Positions 27,701 to 38,716 of a stretch of 64,000 nt of DNA are shown here, piece after piece (position 1 is the stretch's first letter; each line of letters begins with the position of its first letter). The translations under genes and the position numbers were made by a program. The notes below the pieces were generated by a model, which had not been told where the DNA came from, ran no database searches, and saw only the letters and a program-made list of their open reading frames with translations. This DNA is from Collybia mongolica (lineage: Eukaryota > Basidiomycota > Agaricomycetes > Agaricales > Clitocybaceae), in assembly GCA_013420905.1 (NCBI GenBank), contig JAAXNY010000019.1, positions 248,001-312,000 of the forward strand, read 5' to 3'.

Positions 27701-28441
27701 TTGGGGTTGGGGGACAGGAAAGATGCGTTGGTATTGCCCAGGAGTGATGTGGGCCCTGGTTCGAGTGTGGGCGTGGGTGGGAATGCTGGTCTGGGAGGGG
27801 GGTTCGGCACGGACTCGGGGGAGTGGGAGGCGTTCCTGGAGAGCCTGGAGCGGGATGGGGGCGCGAGTGTTGTTGCGAGTGCGAGTGCGAGTGCGAGCGT
27901 TAGTGGAGGCACGGGCGCTGGCGGGGAGGGACAGATGATGGATGTGGACTGTCTCGTAGGGGACGGGTGCGCACCGATGTCGATGTCGATGCCTATGCCG
28001 ATATCGATGCAGCAGAACGAGTTGATGGGTCCTGGGCTCGGGATGAACATGAATATGAACATGAGCATGGTGGGTGCGGGTGGCGGTGTCGGTGGAGGAG
28101 GGGGCCCGGGCGGGGTGGACGGGATGGGGATGTTTGGAATGGGGTTTGGAGTGGGGATGGGGATTGGGATGGCGGTGGGTTTGGGTGTCGGAGTGGGGGG
28201 CGCGGGGATTGGGTGGTTTGGCCCGGAGGATGGGGGACAACAACAGCAGCAGCAGGGCCAGCAATCACAGCACCATAATCAGCACTCGCAGCACCAGCAT
28301 CAGCAACAACATCCACACCAACATCACCCGCACGCGCACCAGCTGTCCCCGCCGGTGTCGCCGACGTCACCCGTGACGCCGGGGTTTGTGCTCGATGGGT
28401 TTGACCAACCCACGAGCACGCTGAGCTTTGCCTTAGGCTAG
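24760..28441 (+). CDS. Large AT-hook nuclear protein, intact copy, family unknown
   Basis: Three exons: 24760-25263, 25326-26806 and 26878-28441, giving about 1,182 residues. Both introns (62 and 71 bp) have clean GT-AG ends and keep the frame. The first half is rich in Pro, Ser and Thr. It has an AT-hook with a GRP core at about 254-262, basic clusters at 97-100, 123-126 and 146-149, and three copies of an RRSxR motif (17-21, 199-203, 338-342); together these suggest a nuclear, DNA-associated protein. A conserved-looking stretch with TIRSVVAQEA spans the exon 2/3 boundary. Then come an acidic block (about 716-739), a VGRGTP block (883-888), Gly/Met-rich sequence and a Gln/His-rich tail. The TIR and VGRGTP blocks recur in the next gene. 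The ATG at 24760 has A at -3; an in-frame frame extends upstream to 24655, so the start is uncertain. I recognise no named family. Confidence 0.8.
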
Positions 28442-30491
28442 GGTAGGGCGTGTGTGTGCCTGCCTGCCTTCATAAGGAGGAGAGGGAAGGGGTCGGTGCT
28501 GGGTGTCGACCCTTGCCCATAGGAGCTTTTATTGGGACTTTATAGGACGGATGGATAGACGAATGGACTGATACACGTATGGACCGCGCACGATCAAGAT
28601 CAAGATCACCCTCGCCCTCGTCTCCGTGCGTGGAAGCCACCGTGTTGGTGGTGGTGCGACGGACGCTGCGCACGGCATGTATTTGCATGTCGCATACCTC
28701 ACAATGCACAATACACGACACACATCTTACATCGCACATCGCACATCGCCTCCTCTCATCTCACCTCCCGTATCCCTCCCCAGGCGTGTCTATTGCATGC
28801 GTATCGCTGCATATGTATATATTTTTCTTCCTTCCTTCTAGTTGATCGTTATCGCTTTCTTGTGCTTTTATTAACGGACCTGCACATGCTGTTTTTTCCC
28901 CCCTCCCATCTCATCATATATGCATATGTGCTCCTCTACTAGATATTTGACATACGCACTGTGTTGTGTTACTGTATTTCATTTTTCCTTTTTTCATTTT
29001 TTTTTTCCTTTGCTTACTTTTGTCTTTGCGTATGTCTGTTTGAGTTACTATTTCTCTCTTCTCCTTTTTTTTTTCCAGTCTGTTGTAATATCTATATCTA
29101 TAGCGATAGCTTAGCTGTCTTGTTTATAAAGCTCCCTGGATATAATGGAATTTTGTTTTTCCTTGGAATTTGAATGGACTTTGTGTCGCTGCGGCCGTGG
29201 CTGTGTTTTTTTTTTTGGAAGCGGTCATTCCGAGTGGACCAGCGTAAGATGTACAGAAACCATATGCTCCTGGTTCTCTAGGCCTGCGAAGCTTCTTGAC
29301 GATGCTACAGTGCTTCCGAATCCATCAACCGGCGGAAGGTCTGCCACAGCTACTTGGCCTCGAATGTCCCACGCACCACTCTTGAACGACGTCTTGAATA
29401 ACAACTCTCACCTCGAGTACCCACAGCAAGCTCGTAATATTTGGCTCTTTACGAGCCCCACTCCCACTTCGACTTGGACATTCGCTAAGAAGCTAATGAA
29501 TAGAGCCCCATCGATAACCACGAACTGCACCTTCTTCCTCGGATGATATCGTATGCTCGCCACAGGGGGCGAGTGATTATCTTCCGGCTTCTTCGTCTTC
29601 TCGACGTAAGGAATTCAATCTTGGCCTCGGGTTTTTTTAGGTTAAAACCCTAATTTCGCTATTTGTGGAATGAAAGCTGATGCAACGTTTGAAGCATTTA
29701 TACGTGGGCTCATGCCAATGTCGTTCGCGTCGTGTCACGACGACATCGAGCTGAAGTCTGCACGTCGCCGTGACACAACCCAACGATGGGTTTACTAAAA
29801 ACGCCTGCGATCATGATCAGTCGCAGCTGGCGTTTGGTGCTGATTTGACGTAATAAACTTGGCGACGATGCCTGAAACGTTGGGGGTCTTTCCTGATAAG
29901 ATGGACATGCCCGTGGTGCCTCTACTTCGAAATTTCTCCCTGATTTGCTCCAAACCTAACTGGGCACCTGTCAATTCAGCTCATGCCTCGTGTGTAGCAA
30001 AGGTCTTCCTCCTGCCCCTCTGTCAGGCGCAAAAATGGGCCCCTAAACATGGCCTCTCCTCCCTGCTCCCAAAAAAGGCTCTAGAAAACAATACCGCAGG
30101 GGACAGAAAGCCACGTTGCAGCAGCAAATAAAGGCATCTTCCGTGCCCCTTGCTCTTTTTGAGGTGTTCCGCCGCCACGATGCTCCCATCGCGAACGTAA
30201 TCGCCGACCCATCGTGTTTCCAGAACACGGGCTCCAGGAAGAGCCCGAGCACTCTATGGCGTGGGTTCTGGGAGCAGGGGACGTCTTTTTGATCCTTTCA
30301 TCTTGCACTATTGCATCCTCTCACCGCTCTTTCCTCCCTACAACAACCGAAGCTGCGCAAGTGCTTTTTTTTTTGGCGTCCTCTCCCGCCGCCCTCACGT
30401 CAAACTCAGTCCCATTTGTTGAGAAGGCGCATTAGTTGCGAGTGTTGAGATCCTCAGAACGTCCATTCGGAATCATTGGTCACTGTTTAGT
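28442..30491. other. Intergenic region, no gene recognised
   Basis: The 3' flank of the AT-hook gene and the 5' flank of its paralogue. It has several T-rich runs (28.97-29.08 kb and around 29.2 kb) and an imperfect hairpin at about 29732-29776, where gtgtcacgacgac pairs with gtcgccgtgacac. Reading frames of 90-133 residues occur but show no domain, codon pattern or intron structure that I would call a gene. Confidence 0.5.
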
Positions 30492-31762
30492 ATGACTGAA
30501 ACGTACGTTTTTATTCCAATCACTCAACTATTTCTACGGCATTCTGCAGAATCATACCGTGGCTAATTGACGGATCGTATAGATTAGAAACGACTATACG
30601 CGACGTCATCGTCGCAGCTCAGGAGGAGGCTGCCGCAGTTCCCCTGCGTGAGTACGATGAGGTTACAATGCATGGCCTTCCGGAGGTTATAGAAGTACCA
30701 GCATTCAAGGGTTTTGATGATTTCGAGCTTGACCTCTCCTGCTTATCACCGCCACCTTCCCCCCCCGCATCGATTTCAGAGCTGCCCCGCTCCGATTCGC
30801 CGCGCCCATCCTCGCCCTCCGCACGATCAATCTCCTTCTCCTCAGTCTCTGAACATCCCAGCAAGGAAACTTCACCAAAACGTCCGCATGACAGAGGAGG
30901 TGCTGCCGCCCGTGGATCGTGGCCACTCATTAGATACGTCGGACGTGGGACCCCTATAGATAAAAACAGGCGAATAGAATGGGGCGCTGCCGGCTCGGAG
31001 GTGGACGAAGACGGGGTTCTGTTCTCCGATGTGCGCTCCACCTCACTGGATTCTGCCTTTCGGCCCTCGCAGCGCTCCATCTCACCCGAGTGGAAATTTC
31101 TCTCAACCGTCCCCCTCGGCCGTCGTTCATCGACACTCCCACCGAAGCGCTCGAACAGCCGTATGTTTGCACCCATGCCCGTGATACCGACCCCAGAGAT
31201 CAAGATTGAGGGCCTTGGTGCTGAGAACCCGGAGGAGTGGGCGTCTTTTATGCAAACGATTTTGGGGTCTGCGGATTCAGCCTCGACGTCGAATTTGGAA
31301 ACTATTTCCCCGGAGCCCGCCCCCATGGACACACAAGAGCCTGAGCCTGAGCCTGAGCGGCCTAAGGAAACTTTCCGGCCTGCTCCCGATACTCCATTAG
31401 TGCCCCCGATGTCGCCCGAGGAGATGCAGCAGCTGAGCAACGGCCTGGAGATGGACATCGACACCGGCGCGGCGCTTGATCTGTGTCTTGTAGTCGGGGA
31501 CGGTGGGACGCATATGAACTACTTCAACCTTGACCCGCTCCTCGAATCCGGCCGTGAGTCACCTAGTTCGGTGTACTCCTCTCCACCGCAGAGCCCGCGT
31601 GCATCGTCGCCCCCGACTCCGAGCTTGTCGGATAACAAATCTACAACAAGCACAAAGGCTGAGGCGTGTGGGGTCCTGGAGGTGAAGTCGGTGTCACAGC
31701 CCTGGTGGAGGAGGATTTTGGGACGCTTCAGGAGGATACATTCATTGCTTGGATCTCATTGA
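30492..31762 (+). CDS. Diverged shorter paralogue of the AT-hook gene
   Basis: Two exons: a tiny exon 1 (30492-30502) and exon 2 (30550-31762), joined across a 47-bp GTACGT...GCAG intron, giving about 407 residues in frame. It shares ordered blocks with the C-terminal half of the gene just upstream. TTIRDVIVAAQEEA near residue 20 matches the TIRSVVAQEA block. YVGRGTPIDKN (about 133-143) matches FVGRGTPVDRG, with a conserved EW ten or more residues later. EEWASFM matches EWEAFLE, and LCLVVGDGG matches DCLVGDG. The AT-hook, basic N-terminal half and Gln/His tail are absent. The C-terminus is basic (about six Arg in the last 20 residues). The family is unknown to me; exon 1 is short and the true start could be another one. 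Confidence 0.7.
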
Positions 31763-33435
31763 AACCAGAACACGGAATTGCGCCTTTGCGATGCCCATTC
31801 TTCTTTCATTGGCTGTTTTTGTTTTTGTTTTTCAGGCGATATATGTTGGTTTTCAAGACTTTCTTGTTTCTCTCTTTGACTATTTCATACATGGGACTTT
31901 TAATCTTGCCCCCCACACCCCAGGTGCCATAACACTCCTTTACATTTTATCTAGGTACAGGCCAAGCAGTCCGTGACCCCCCACATTCCTTGATTCATAT
32001 TTTGTTTCCTGACATATAGACTCTCTTCCCGGATTCTTATGGTCGTTGCGCATATTTACAACCTTCATCTTCGATGAAACTACTTTCAACGTCCGCTAGC
32101 GAACGCACTATATAGCAGTTCGTTTCGCCGGATATTCATAAAAAAAACAGCCAAGTCTCTGATTTGGGAGAACGATGGTAAGAAATTGAAATATGAGGAC
32201 GAGAGCCAGGCTCTAATTTCAAGGATAGTCTCGAACTTAGTTCCAGGGGAAGGACGCGTGGTATGGGTGCCCACTCGTATCTTGCTATTATTCATCACAT
32301 TGGGTTGCAACGATCCTCAGATCTCAGAACCGCTTGATTCACTTATGTTCTTACCCTTTCTCAAACCGCGAAGAAAACGAGATTGTTCCCCTTCCACCAT
32401 GTCACCAGCAACATCTGAAATGAAGGACGTCGAACAGAAGAATTTTCCTCAAGCATAATACACTCCATACATTCGGTCAATGATGACGGTGTGTGAAGGG
32501 AGTGAGTGTACACGTCGGAGACTCTAGAAAGAACAACACCATGAAATTCGCCGCCGGCGCCATTGATCTCATCCCATCGTCACTCACACTCACGCCTGCA
32601 GCTGTTACTGTAAGAGTGGTTGTCTACAGGGTGGCTTGGCCGCCCTCCGCCTCCATCGCAAGCAAGCCCGCACCATTCCATTTTGCGGGTTCACAAAGGG
32701 ACAACAAGGATTTGCTATTGACTTGTGAGCGGCTTGGTACTGCCATGAGAGTTAGTAACTGATCAAACTGCTTCGTAGGAAAAGCTGGACCGCATAGTGA
32801 GTGCTTGAGCGTATAACGAAGGATGTGGCAGCATTCAGGAGGTACTGGCATTCTTGAAAAGACTATCACACGATTACCTTCTTTCCTGATAATTAGGAAC
32901 CTGGGTTGGACGATGGTATGACTTTCATTCGCGGTGAAATAAGTCATACAGGTAATTTACCTCACGAGTGCAAGACTTTTACCTATTATTCACCATCAGT
33001 GAACGTCAAAAATCTAAAAGATTTTTCATTCAGAAACACCAGAAAACTTACTCACCCACGATGATTTTCGTATTCAAAATACCCCTGCGAGTCTGCGCCA
33101 TGGGTGAGACGTTTTCAGGTTGATTTCATTTTGGGTTTTCAGCTCATCACTGCGACCCACAGTCCTGGTGTCAGGGAAGTTCCCAGTAAGGGTGTTAATG
33201 CCGAACGCGTAGAGGCGAGGAAAGGTGATATTTTGAACAACATTGTTCAAAACTTCCCATATAGTCTGGCCGGCAGTTGATCGATAACCAGAGTGGCAAG
33301 AAAAAATTCGAAGATCGCGATGTGTCCTTGTCGGCTGAACTTCGGATTTAATGACTAGGCGTACGCCATATTCAGGGAACTTGTGGGTTGTTTTGGGAGT
33401 CGGAGCTGATCATGATTAAAGGAATGATCCTCAAC
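31763..33435. other. Intergenic region, no gene recognised
   Basis: AT-rich sequence after the paralogue. A 90-residue frame at 32186-32458 and an 89-residue frame at 32493-32762 show no recognisable domain. From 33.06 to 33.4 kb there are fragments with intron-like ends but no convincing frame. Confidence 0.4.
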
Positions 33436-33462
33436 TATGGCAACAGGGAACCGCCAGCTTCG
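33436..33462 (+). repeat. Left member of a 27-bp inverted pair flanking the chimeric gene
   Basis: The 27 bases tatggcaacagggaaccgcc plus agcttcg recur exactly on the minus strand at 35348-35374. Weaker similarity continues inward for about 60-70 bases (for example ccattgctgatgctaatgcc against ccaatgccgatgttgatgcc). The two copies enclose 1.9 kb containing the helix-turn-helix/alpha-kinase gene. Confidence 0.7.
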
Positions 33463-33647
33463 TTTTTCGGAAAATACCGTTGTTTATCCATTGCTGATGC
33501 TAATGCCGAGGTATATTTATTCTCATATCCATCATTATCTAATATTCTATAATAATTAATTGCGGTATTTGGCAGAATTTGGTCGAAGGTGCTGGAACAG
33601 GAGTGCGCGCCGCACATCTCGCCGCCAAAGATAAACAGGTTCTGAAC

Positions 33648-34685
33648 ATGTTCAGTCTTCGTCGTTCACTTGGTACATGCCCCGTAATAACCAGCACAAA
33701 CCACTTCGTAAGTTTGATATCATAAATGAAGTTAGAACTCCCCTCAACATTTCCAGCTCCTGATGATGACCTTTATCCGGTTGTTCACTATTACTGGCAG
33801 CTAGGGCTCAACGATAAACAAATTGTTGAGCATGCTCGGGACTATTTTGATCAAGACTTACATGGGATTAGGTGAGTCGAAGCATGATTTATGTTATTCA
33901 GTATTTTTTATTGGTGATTAGTATATGTTCAGTTGAACGGCGTCGTCGTCAATGGAATTTGCTTGGTACTCGCCAACAGAAACATACATTCACAACGATT
34001 GCGCCGTTTGTACAGGAAATTAAAGAACGTTTCCCAAACATGGGAGCTCGACAACTGGTGTCAACCCTGCGAAATGACTATGAGTTGAAAGTCTCTGAGT
34101 AAGTGTGGTAGTTCATTCAAGAATACTCCATTTCTCACAATCAAATGGCAGAAAAATTATCCTTCAATACCTTAACCTCACGGGACCACAAGCTGTTCAA
34201 CGCCGAAAATACCAACGTTTCCGTCGAAGGCGTTTTTCGCAAGTACCTCGAAAGTTCACAAATACTGCCGACAATGAACGCGCCGAATTCCTCTCGTTTG
34301 CACAGCATGTTCAATATCTACAAACCAACAGGCGTGCATACGTTGCAGACTTCCAAGGTATGGGCCTCATAATCCATTTGGTCAAAACGGACTGAGCTCG
34401 AGCCGTTTTTAGGTGGTGCAACTCTTCTCACAGATCCTCAGATCCTTACAAACGGGTGAGTACTGCATTTAAACAAGGCGAATGTTCTCAAACGACAAAA
34501 AATATAACATTTTTAGAAAGCTCGGCCTTATCTTTGCAGAGGGAAACATTCCAAGTACATTCGGAAAGTTTGAATCTGACCATGTTTGCAATAAGTATTG
34601 CATATTTTTTGACCTGCCAACGGACTACACCAATTGGGATTCAGAGCCAGAAGATTTCCCTTTCGATAGCAACGATACGGACTAA
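33648..34685 (+). CDS. Chimeric protein: integrase-type helix-turn-helix fused to the C-terminal part of an alpha-kinase
   Basis: Six exons: 33648-33672, 33757-33871, 33922-34098, 34152-34357, 34413-34455, 34517-34685. All five short introns have GT-AG ends and all joins stay in frame, giving 244 residues. The first half resembles the N-terminal region of basidiomycete integrase-core proteins: VVHYYWQLGLNDKQI, then QWNLLGTRQQ, PNMGARQLVSTL and AVQRRKYQRFRRRRF. Instead of the integrase catalytic core, the same exon (34152-34357) continues into alpha-kinase sequence: ADFQGG, LTDPQILTN, a GN turn and HVCNKYC, the His-x-Cys-Asn-x-x-Cys of the alpha-kinase zinc module. The ATP-binding N-lobe and its Lys are missing, so kinase activity is unlikely unless another protein supplies them. 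The first exon and start are the least certain part. Open splicing favours a real gene over chance juxtaposition. Confidence 0.7.
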
Positions 34686-35347
34686 AGATTAAAGTAGTTG
34701 GTATTTGGGTCGGGCCTTGCATGTTAGAAAAACCGAATTTCCCTATCTTTTTGCTTTTCGTCATTCGTTGAAAACTATATTCTAATCTATCTCATACATT
34801 TTAATACAGTCAAATAGTTTTTAACACTATAGTAACCTGTCGGCTTGCGCACCGATGCCCTGTGTACCTGGAATTACTTCTGTTGATGGATTCCCCATCT
34901 TTGGTTTTGGCTACCACAGCTCCTGGATTTGCTATCGTCGTAAGACCACAACTATCCAGCCATCGCAATCTCGAGCACTTACCTCGACTTCCTTCTCCCC
35001 CACATCTACCAGAAGCCTGCTCGAGAGGATCCTGCTTCCTTGCTCCTGCACCCAGCGCTATCGTTTGCTGACCAGGAAACTTGTGTGATTTCTTCATGCA
35101 GGAGCCACCTGCATTATTCCCCGAAAGTGTCGTTTGGTCCATGGTAAGAGTTTGATTGCGCGCGAGGTTGGCCGTTTACATGCATTGAATAGATCTGACA
35201 TTGTGGTGACTCGGACCTGATGTTACCAATCGAAAGCTGACTAATAATGGCTGCTCTTGCAATTTTTGATTAAAAATATATATTATATAATATTTCTGTT
35301 CGGCATCAACATCGGCATTGGCCAAACAATGATGGATAATTGACAAC
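34686..35347. other. Intergenic region, no gene recognised
   Basis: The 3' flank of the chimeric gene. A 110-residue minus-strand frame (34810-35142) and overlapping plus-strand frames have no recognisable domain. Confidence 0.4.
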
Positions 35348-35374
35348 CGAAGCTGGCGGTTCCCTGTTGCCATA
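35348..35374 (-). repeat. Right member of the 27-bp inverted pair
   Basis: Exact reverse complement of 33436-33462. The stretch after it (35375-35784) holds no gene that I recognise up to the end of the F-box gene on the minus strand. Confidence 0.7.
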
Positions 35375-35784
35375 CTCGTCAATATTAAGCTGATATTTCT
35401 GTAATCTCTATTCCTGTTATTCAAGGCCAATGCCTCGACCTTCCGGGCGGCACTCTAACCAATAGCCAACAAATTCAAACATGGCAATGCACCGATTTCA
35501 ACACTAACCAAGTGTGGAATATCTAAGCTTTGTTCGACATTCAAAGCCCTCTTATCTCGACCTTTTTGCTTTCACAATCTAAGATGGCGGTTACGGACTT
35601 TCCTGAACATTGATACTACAAATATTATTGATAATTGTGTAAATCGGACTTGAAGCGTACAAAATCCTATGACGCGGATGACGTGGAAAGGCCATGCTTT
35701 ACATTACAATCCTACCGTCTGGGTTCGGAGTTTGCGTTCACGAAGGTTACATACCCTTTTCTCACGGGATTTCAGTGATGGCTC

Positions 35785-38716
35785 TCATCCAGGAAAGAGA
35801 GACATTACCATGTAGTCTTCATCGGAGCTGAAAGTACCCTCGTCCTCTACACCGTTCCGTATATTGCCGTTGTCAGAGATCAAGTGTTCATCATCAGGCC
35901 CATCGGAACTGCTTTCTTCGTCAGTATATTTATCTTCATCACTTCCCATATCGGATATGTTGTTGGTGGATATTAAGACCTCCTTACCCGTGTTAGGGTC
36001 TAGAATAACCAGAGTCAAACCTTTGATTGCTTTGTATACGCTGTAACGCGCACAATAACGAAAGTATAGGGCCTGGCGTAATCCTCGGCCCTTGAGGCAC
36101 TTGACGATAATAGTTTGCGGTCGAGGTGGGTTCTTGACATAAGAATCCAACAAATCCAGGAGCGCTGAAAATGCCTTAGGCCCAACACTCCATTTAGAGA
36201 TCTTGAGTCGCAGGGGAATTCTGTGGTGTTGGATTTTTTTAAATATTGCCGCGGGTGCGGCTAACGAGGATTCGAAAGCCCTTCATCAGCAAACCCTGAT
36301 TTTTCTCACAATCAGCCGACAGACCTTGTAGTGCCCATAGTCATCCATAGATGTTGTACTGAACTCTGCAGTGCTTTGCAGTTGTGTGTAGAATCCACCC
36401 TGTCTGTCCTGATATCCATAGTGGCTCATACTTCTACACAGTTCTGTATATTTACTACCTTATCTGCCCAGGGATATGCTTGGTTTGGCAGGTTGTGCAA
36501 AATTGGGCCGAACTTACTCAAAATTCAAAATCCAACATTATTGTATGTATGCAAAATACAGGTTTTTGTGCCTTGTCTAAGTTTACTTAGGATGCATACT
36601 GCATGATAGGGCAATGAACGCTGGGTTGAACATCTCAAGACGAAGTTCCATTCTAAATTCTCCAAGACTAGTGTTGGGCACGGCTTGGTTCAAACCGTGG
36701 TGTGGCGGGTACGGGTATGGTGTTGCCGGGCCATACCGTGTGATTACCGCACCTGTCATGTGAAGTGTCACGGGTCTACCGGCATCGGGTTTAACCATAT
36801 TGCCGTGTTGTCAGAGGTCTGAGGTGGCAATTCGAAGTTCTGTTTATGAGGCAAATTCCTCCCACCTTACAATTCCACGTCTCAATGTTCAATGACCAGC
36901 CATGCTAGACAAGACCAGACCAACAAGGAAGAACTCAGTATCTTGGACCAAGACTAAAGGTGTCTGTGGATCATGACGCAATTCAGAAAGCTGGCCGAAG
37001 AAGTCTGCAGTGCTGGCAGGGTTTACCATGGGGAGATGTCACCTTTGTTAACATCTACAACTAAGGGTAAGCATGCTCTTGCACTACAGTTCTACACATA
37101 ATAACCTGTGGCAGAACAGTCATATGGCACTGTATGATCAACCTGAGGCATCATTGGTAGGCAAACACTCATTTGTACCCATTTACACTAACTGTCAGAA
37201 ACGGATTGCCCTGCACCTGCGCCTACTGTAGGTTAGTATACTCAATGGCCTGGGACTTTGTAATGTTATCGATTGACTGTCAGACTTGGTTAGAGTGATC
37301 CTCGTTACCTATTAAATTCATAGATAATAACCCCACCTCACTAAAAATGTGGCAATGTAATGGAATACTGTCTGCCCTATGCTCCCAGACTGTACAAATC
37401 TCGAAAGCAAGGGGTGTGTCTACAGAATGGAACCATAATCTCTTATGCTCTGCCCAGTAAAAAGTGGAACTATCCAGGACCTCGTAGCACTTTACAGATG
37501 AGCATAAATTTAGCTATAACTGCTGAGAGCTATGGAGGTCTGCACAGAGGTGTACAGCAACAGAACCTACTCTATGGCATCTATGGCACTATGGGTGTCT
37601 ATGGGTATCTATGCAGGGCTGCTAGCAGATCTCTGCAGGGGACCCAGGATTTGCTGATGTTAGGGAGGGCACCTCAGCAAAGAACTTTTCAATGCCATCC
37701 AACCTTAGAAAATTTTTGGAGGAGTGTACTGACAAGACTCTGAGGGTGCATTTGGAACGACCCACAAGAGATCTTAGTGCGTGGTCTGTAAAAGGGCCAG
37801 TGTAGTGATTCTCATAATGAAGGTGTAAGACCTTTAGCCTCGGGATGATGAACAGTTTGAAATGAAGGACGTGCTGATCCCATCCATCAAGAGGATTTCG
37901 AAAATAGAGTCTAAATTCCTGAAGGTGTGGTAGAATGATAGGGGCTTCCGACTCCGAATGAACTGGTGATCCCGCAACCCGAAGCGTACAACGAACGAGC
38001 GATGTACAGTGCCAGAAAAGCGAACGCAGGTACTTTGGTGATATTTTTGCATGTATATCGAGATCCGTCAACTGTGCCAAAGGTAACCAATGCAAACAAG
38101 GGTTGACTACATCGGATTCAAGGGTAACAACCCGCAGATTTGGTGCAGTTTCGTTATCAGGTAAATGAAGCCTCCATTTTCCCTCATGAATTAAGTAGAG
38201 GTTTTCCAATTGGCGGAAGGAGTGGGGTGGGACCTGCAGAAAGCGACGAAACCCCTGTTTGCTATTGAAACACAAAACAGCCTTTTTTAGTCGGTAGACC
38301 ATGTCGAGAAAAATATCAAAATACGAGTCCACGGTAGAACGTGACGAGAAAGTGAGAAGGCCCTTGCTTCGAGGCAGCACGTCTTCTAGACAGCGCCTTA
38401 TGACTCCGTTCCAATACGTTTCACTTCCACCGCCCCTCCCTGCAAAATCCAGGATCGAAATATCTTTCCATAGCTTGGGTGTTGTGTGTGCAATCCGTCT
38501 CCAACGTGAACAAACGTGGCTGAGTAGCCACGGACAGCCCTCATCTTCAGACGGCGGCATATTGACCAAGGGAGCGCAAAGATAGAAGACCTCACCCAAC
38601 ACTTCTACTGGAAGCCTTTCTACCGGTACAACCCCTGCTTGAAGGTTTAAAATTTGTTTCCTATCACATTCTTGTTGCTCTTTCCATCCGCTTCTATGTA
38701 ATGCCATCTGACTCAT
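35785..38716 (-). pseudogene. F-box protein gene split by a 1.4-kb insertion
   Basis: The 5' part (38716 down to about 37660) has an F-box at about residues 33-50 (VERLPVEVLGEVF) after a short N-terminal stretch. A long leucine-rich region of the type found in Agaricomycete F-box proteins follows (CSRWRRIA, LPLAQLTDLDI, PHLQEFRLYF). Homology to the related copy at 50.4-51.8 kb stops at 37659, where a terminal inverted repeat begins, and the frame closes after eight foreign residues (stop 37622-37624). It resumes beyond the insertion at about 36283 and runs to 35785: SKWSVGPKAFSALLDLLDSY, then VILDPNT, then an acidic tail rich in Asp, Glu and Ser. A 364-residue truncated product remains possible. 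F-box proteins normally bind Skp1 and present substrates to an SCF ubiquitin ligase. The gene runs divergently from the F-box-like gene at 39573. Confidence 0.8.
36284..37659. mobile_element. 1,376-bp non-autonomous inverted-repeat element inside the F-box gene
   Basis: The ends are catcagcaaaccctg (36284-36298) and its near-perfect inverse caggatttgctgatg (37645-37659), 14 of 15 bases pairing. They coincide with the points where similarity to the uninterrupted F-box copy stops and restarts. I see no clear target duplication and no transposase frame, so it is probably a non-autonomous DNA transposon. At 36669-36817 a smaller imperfect inverted pair (tgttgggcacggcttggttc against the inverse of ggtttaaccatattgccgtg) may be a nested MITE. 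Confidence 0.6.

Noticed and set aside
27301..28264. Two long minus-strand frames over exon 3 of the AT-hook gene
   Set aside because: They are shadows of GC-rich Gly/Met codons. The plus-strand frame is longer, continues across introns and shares blocks with the paralogue.
29732..29776. Imperfect hairpin in the intergenic region, considered as an ncRNA or terminator
   Set aside because: It is short, has mismatches and no T-run or promoter context, so it is too weak to annotate.
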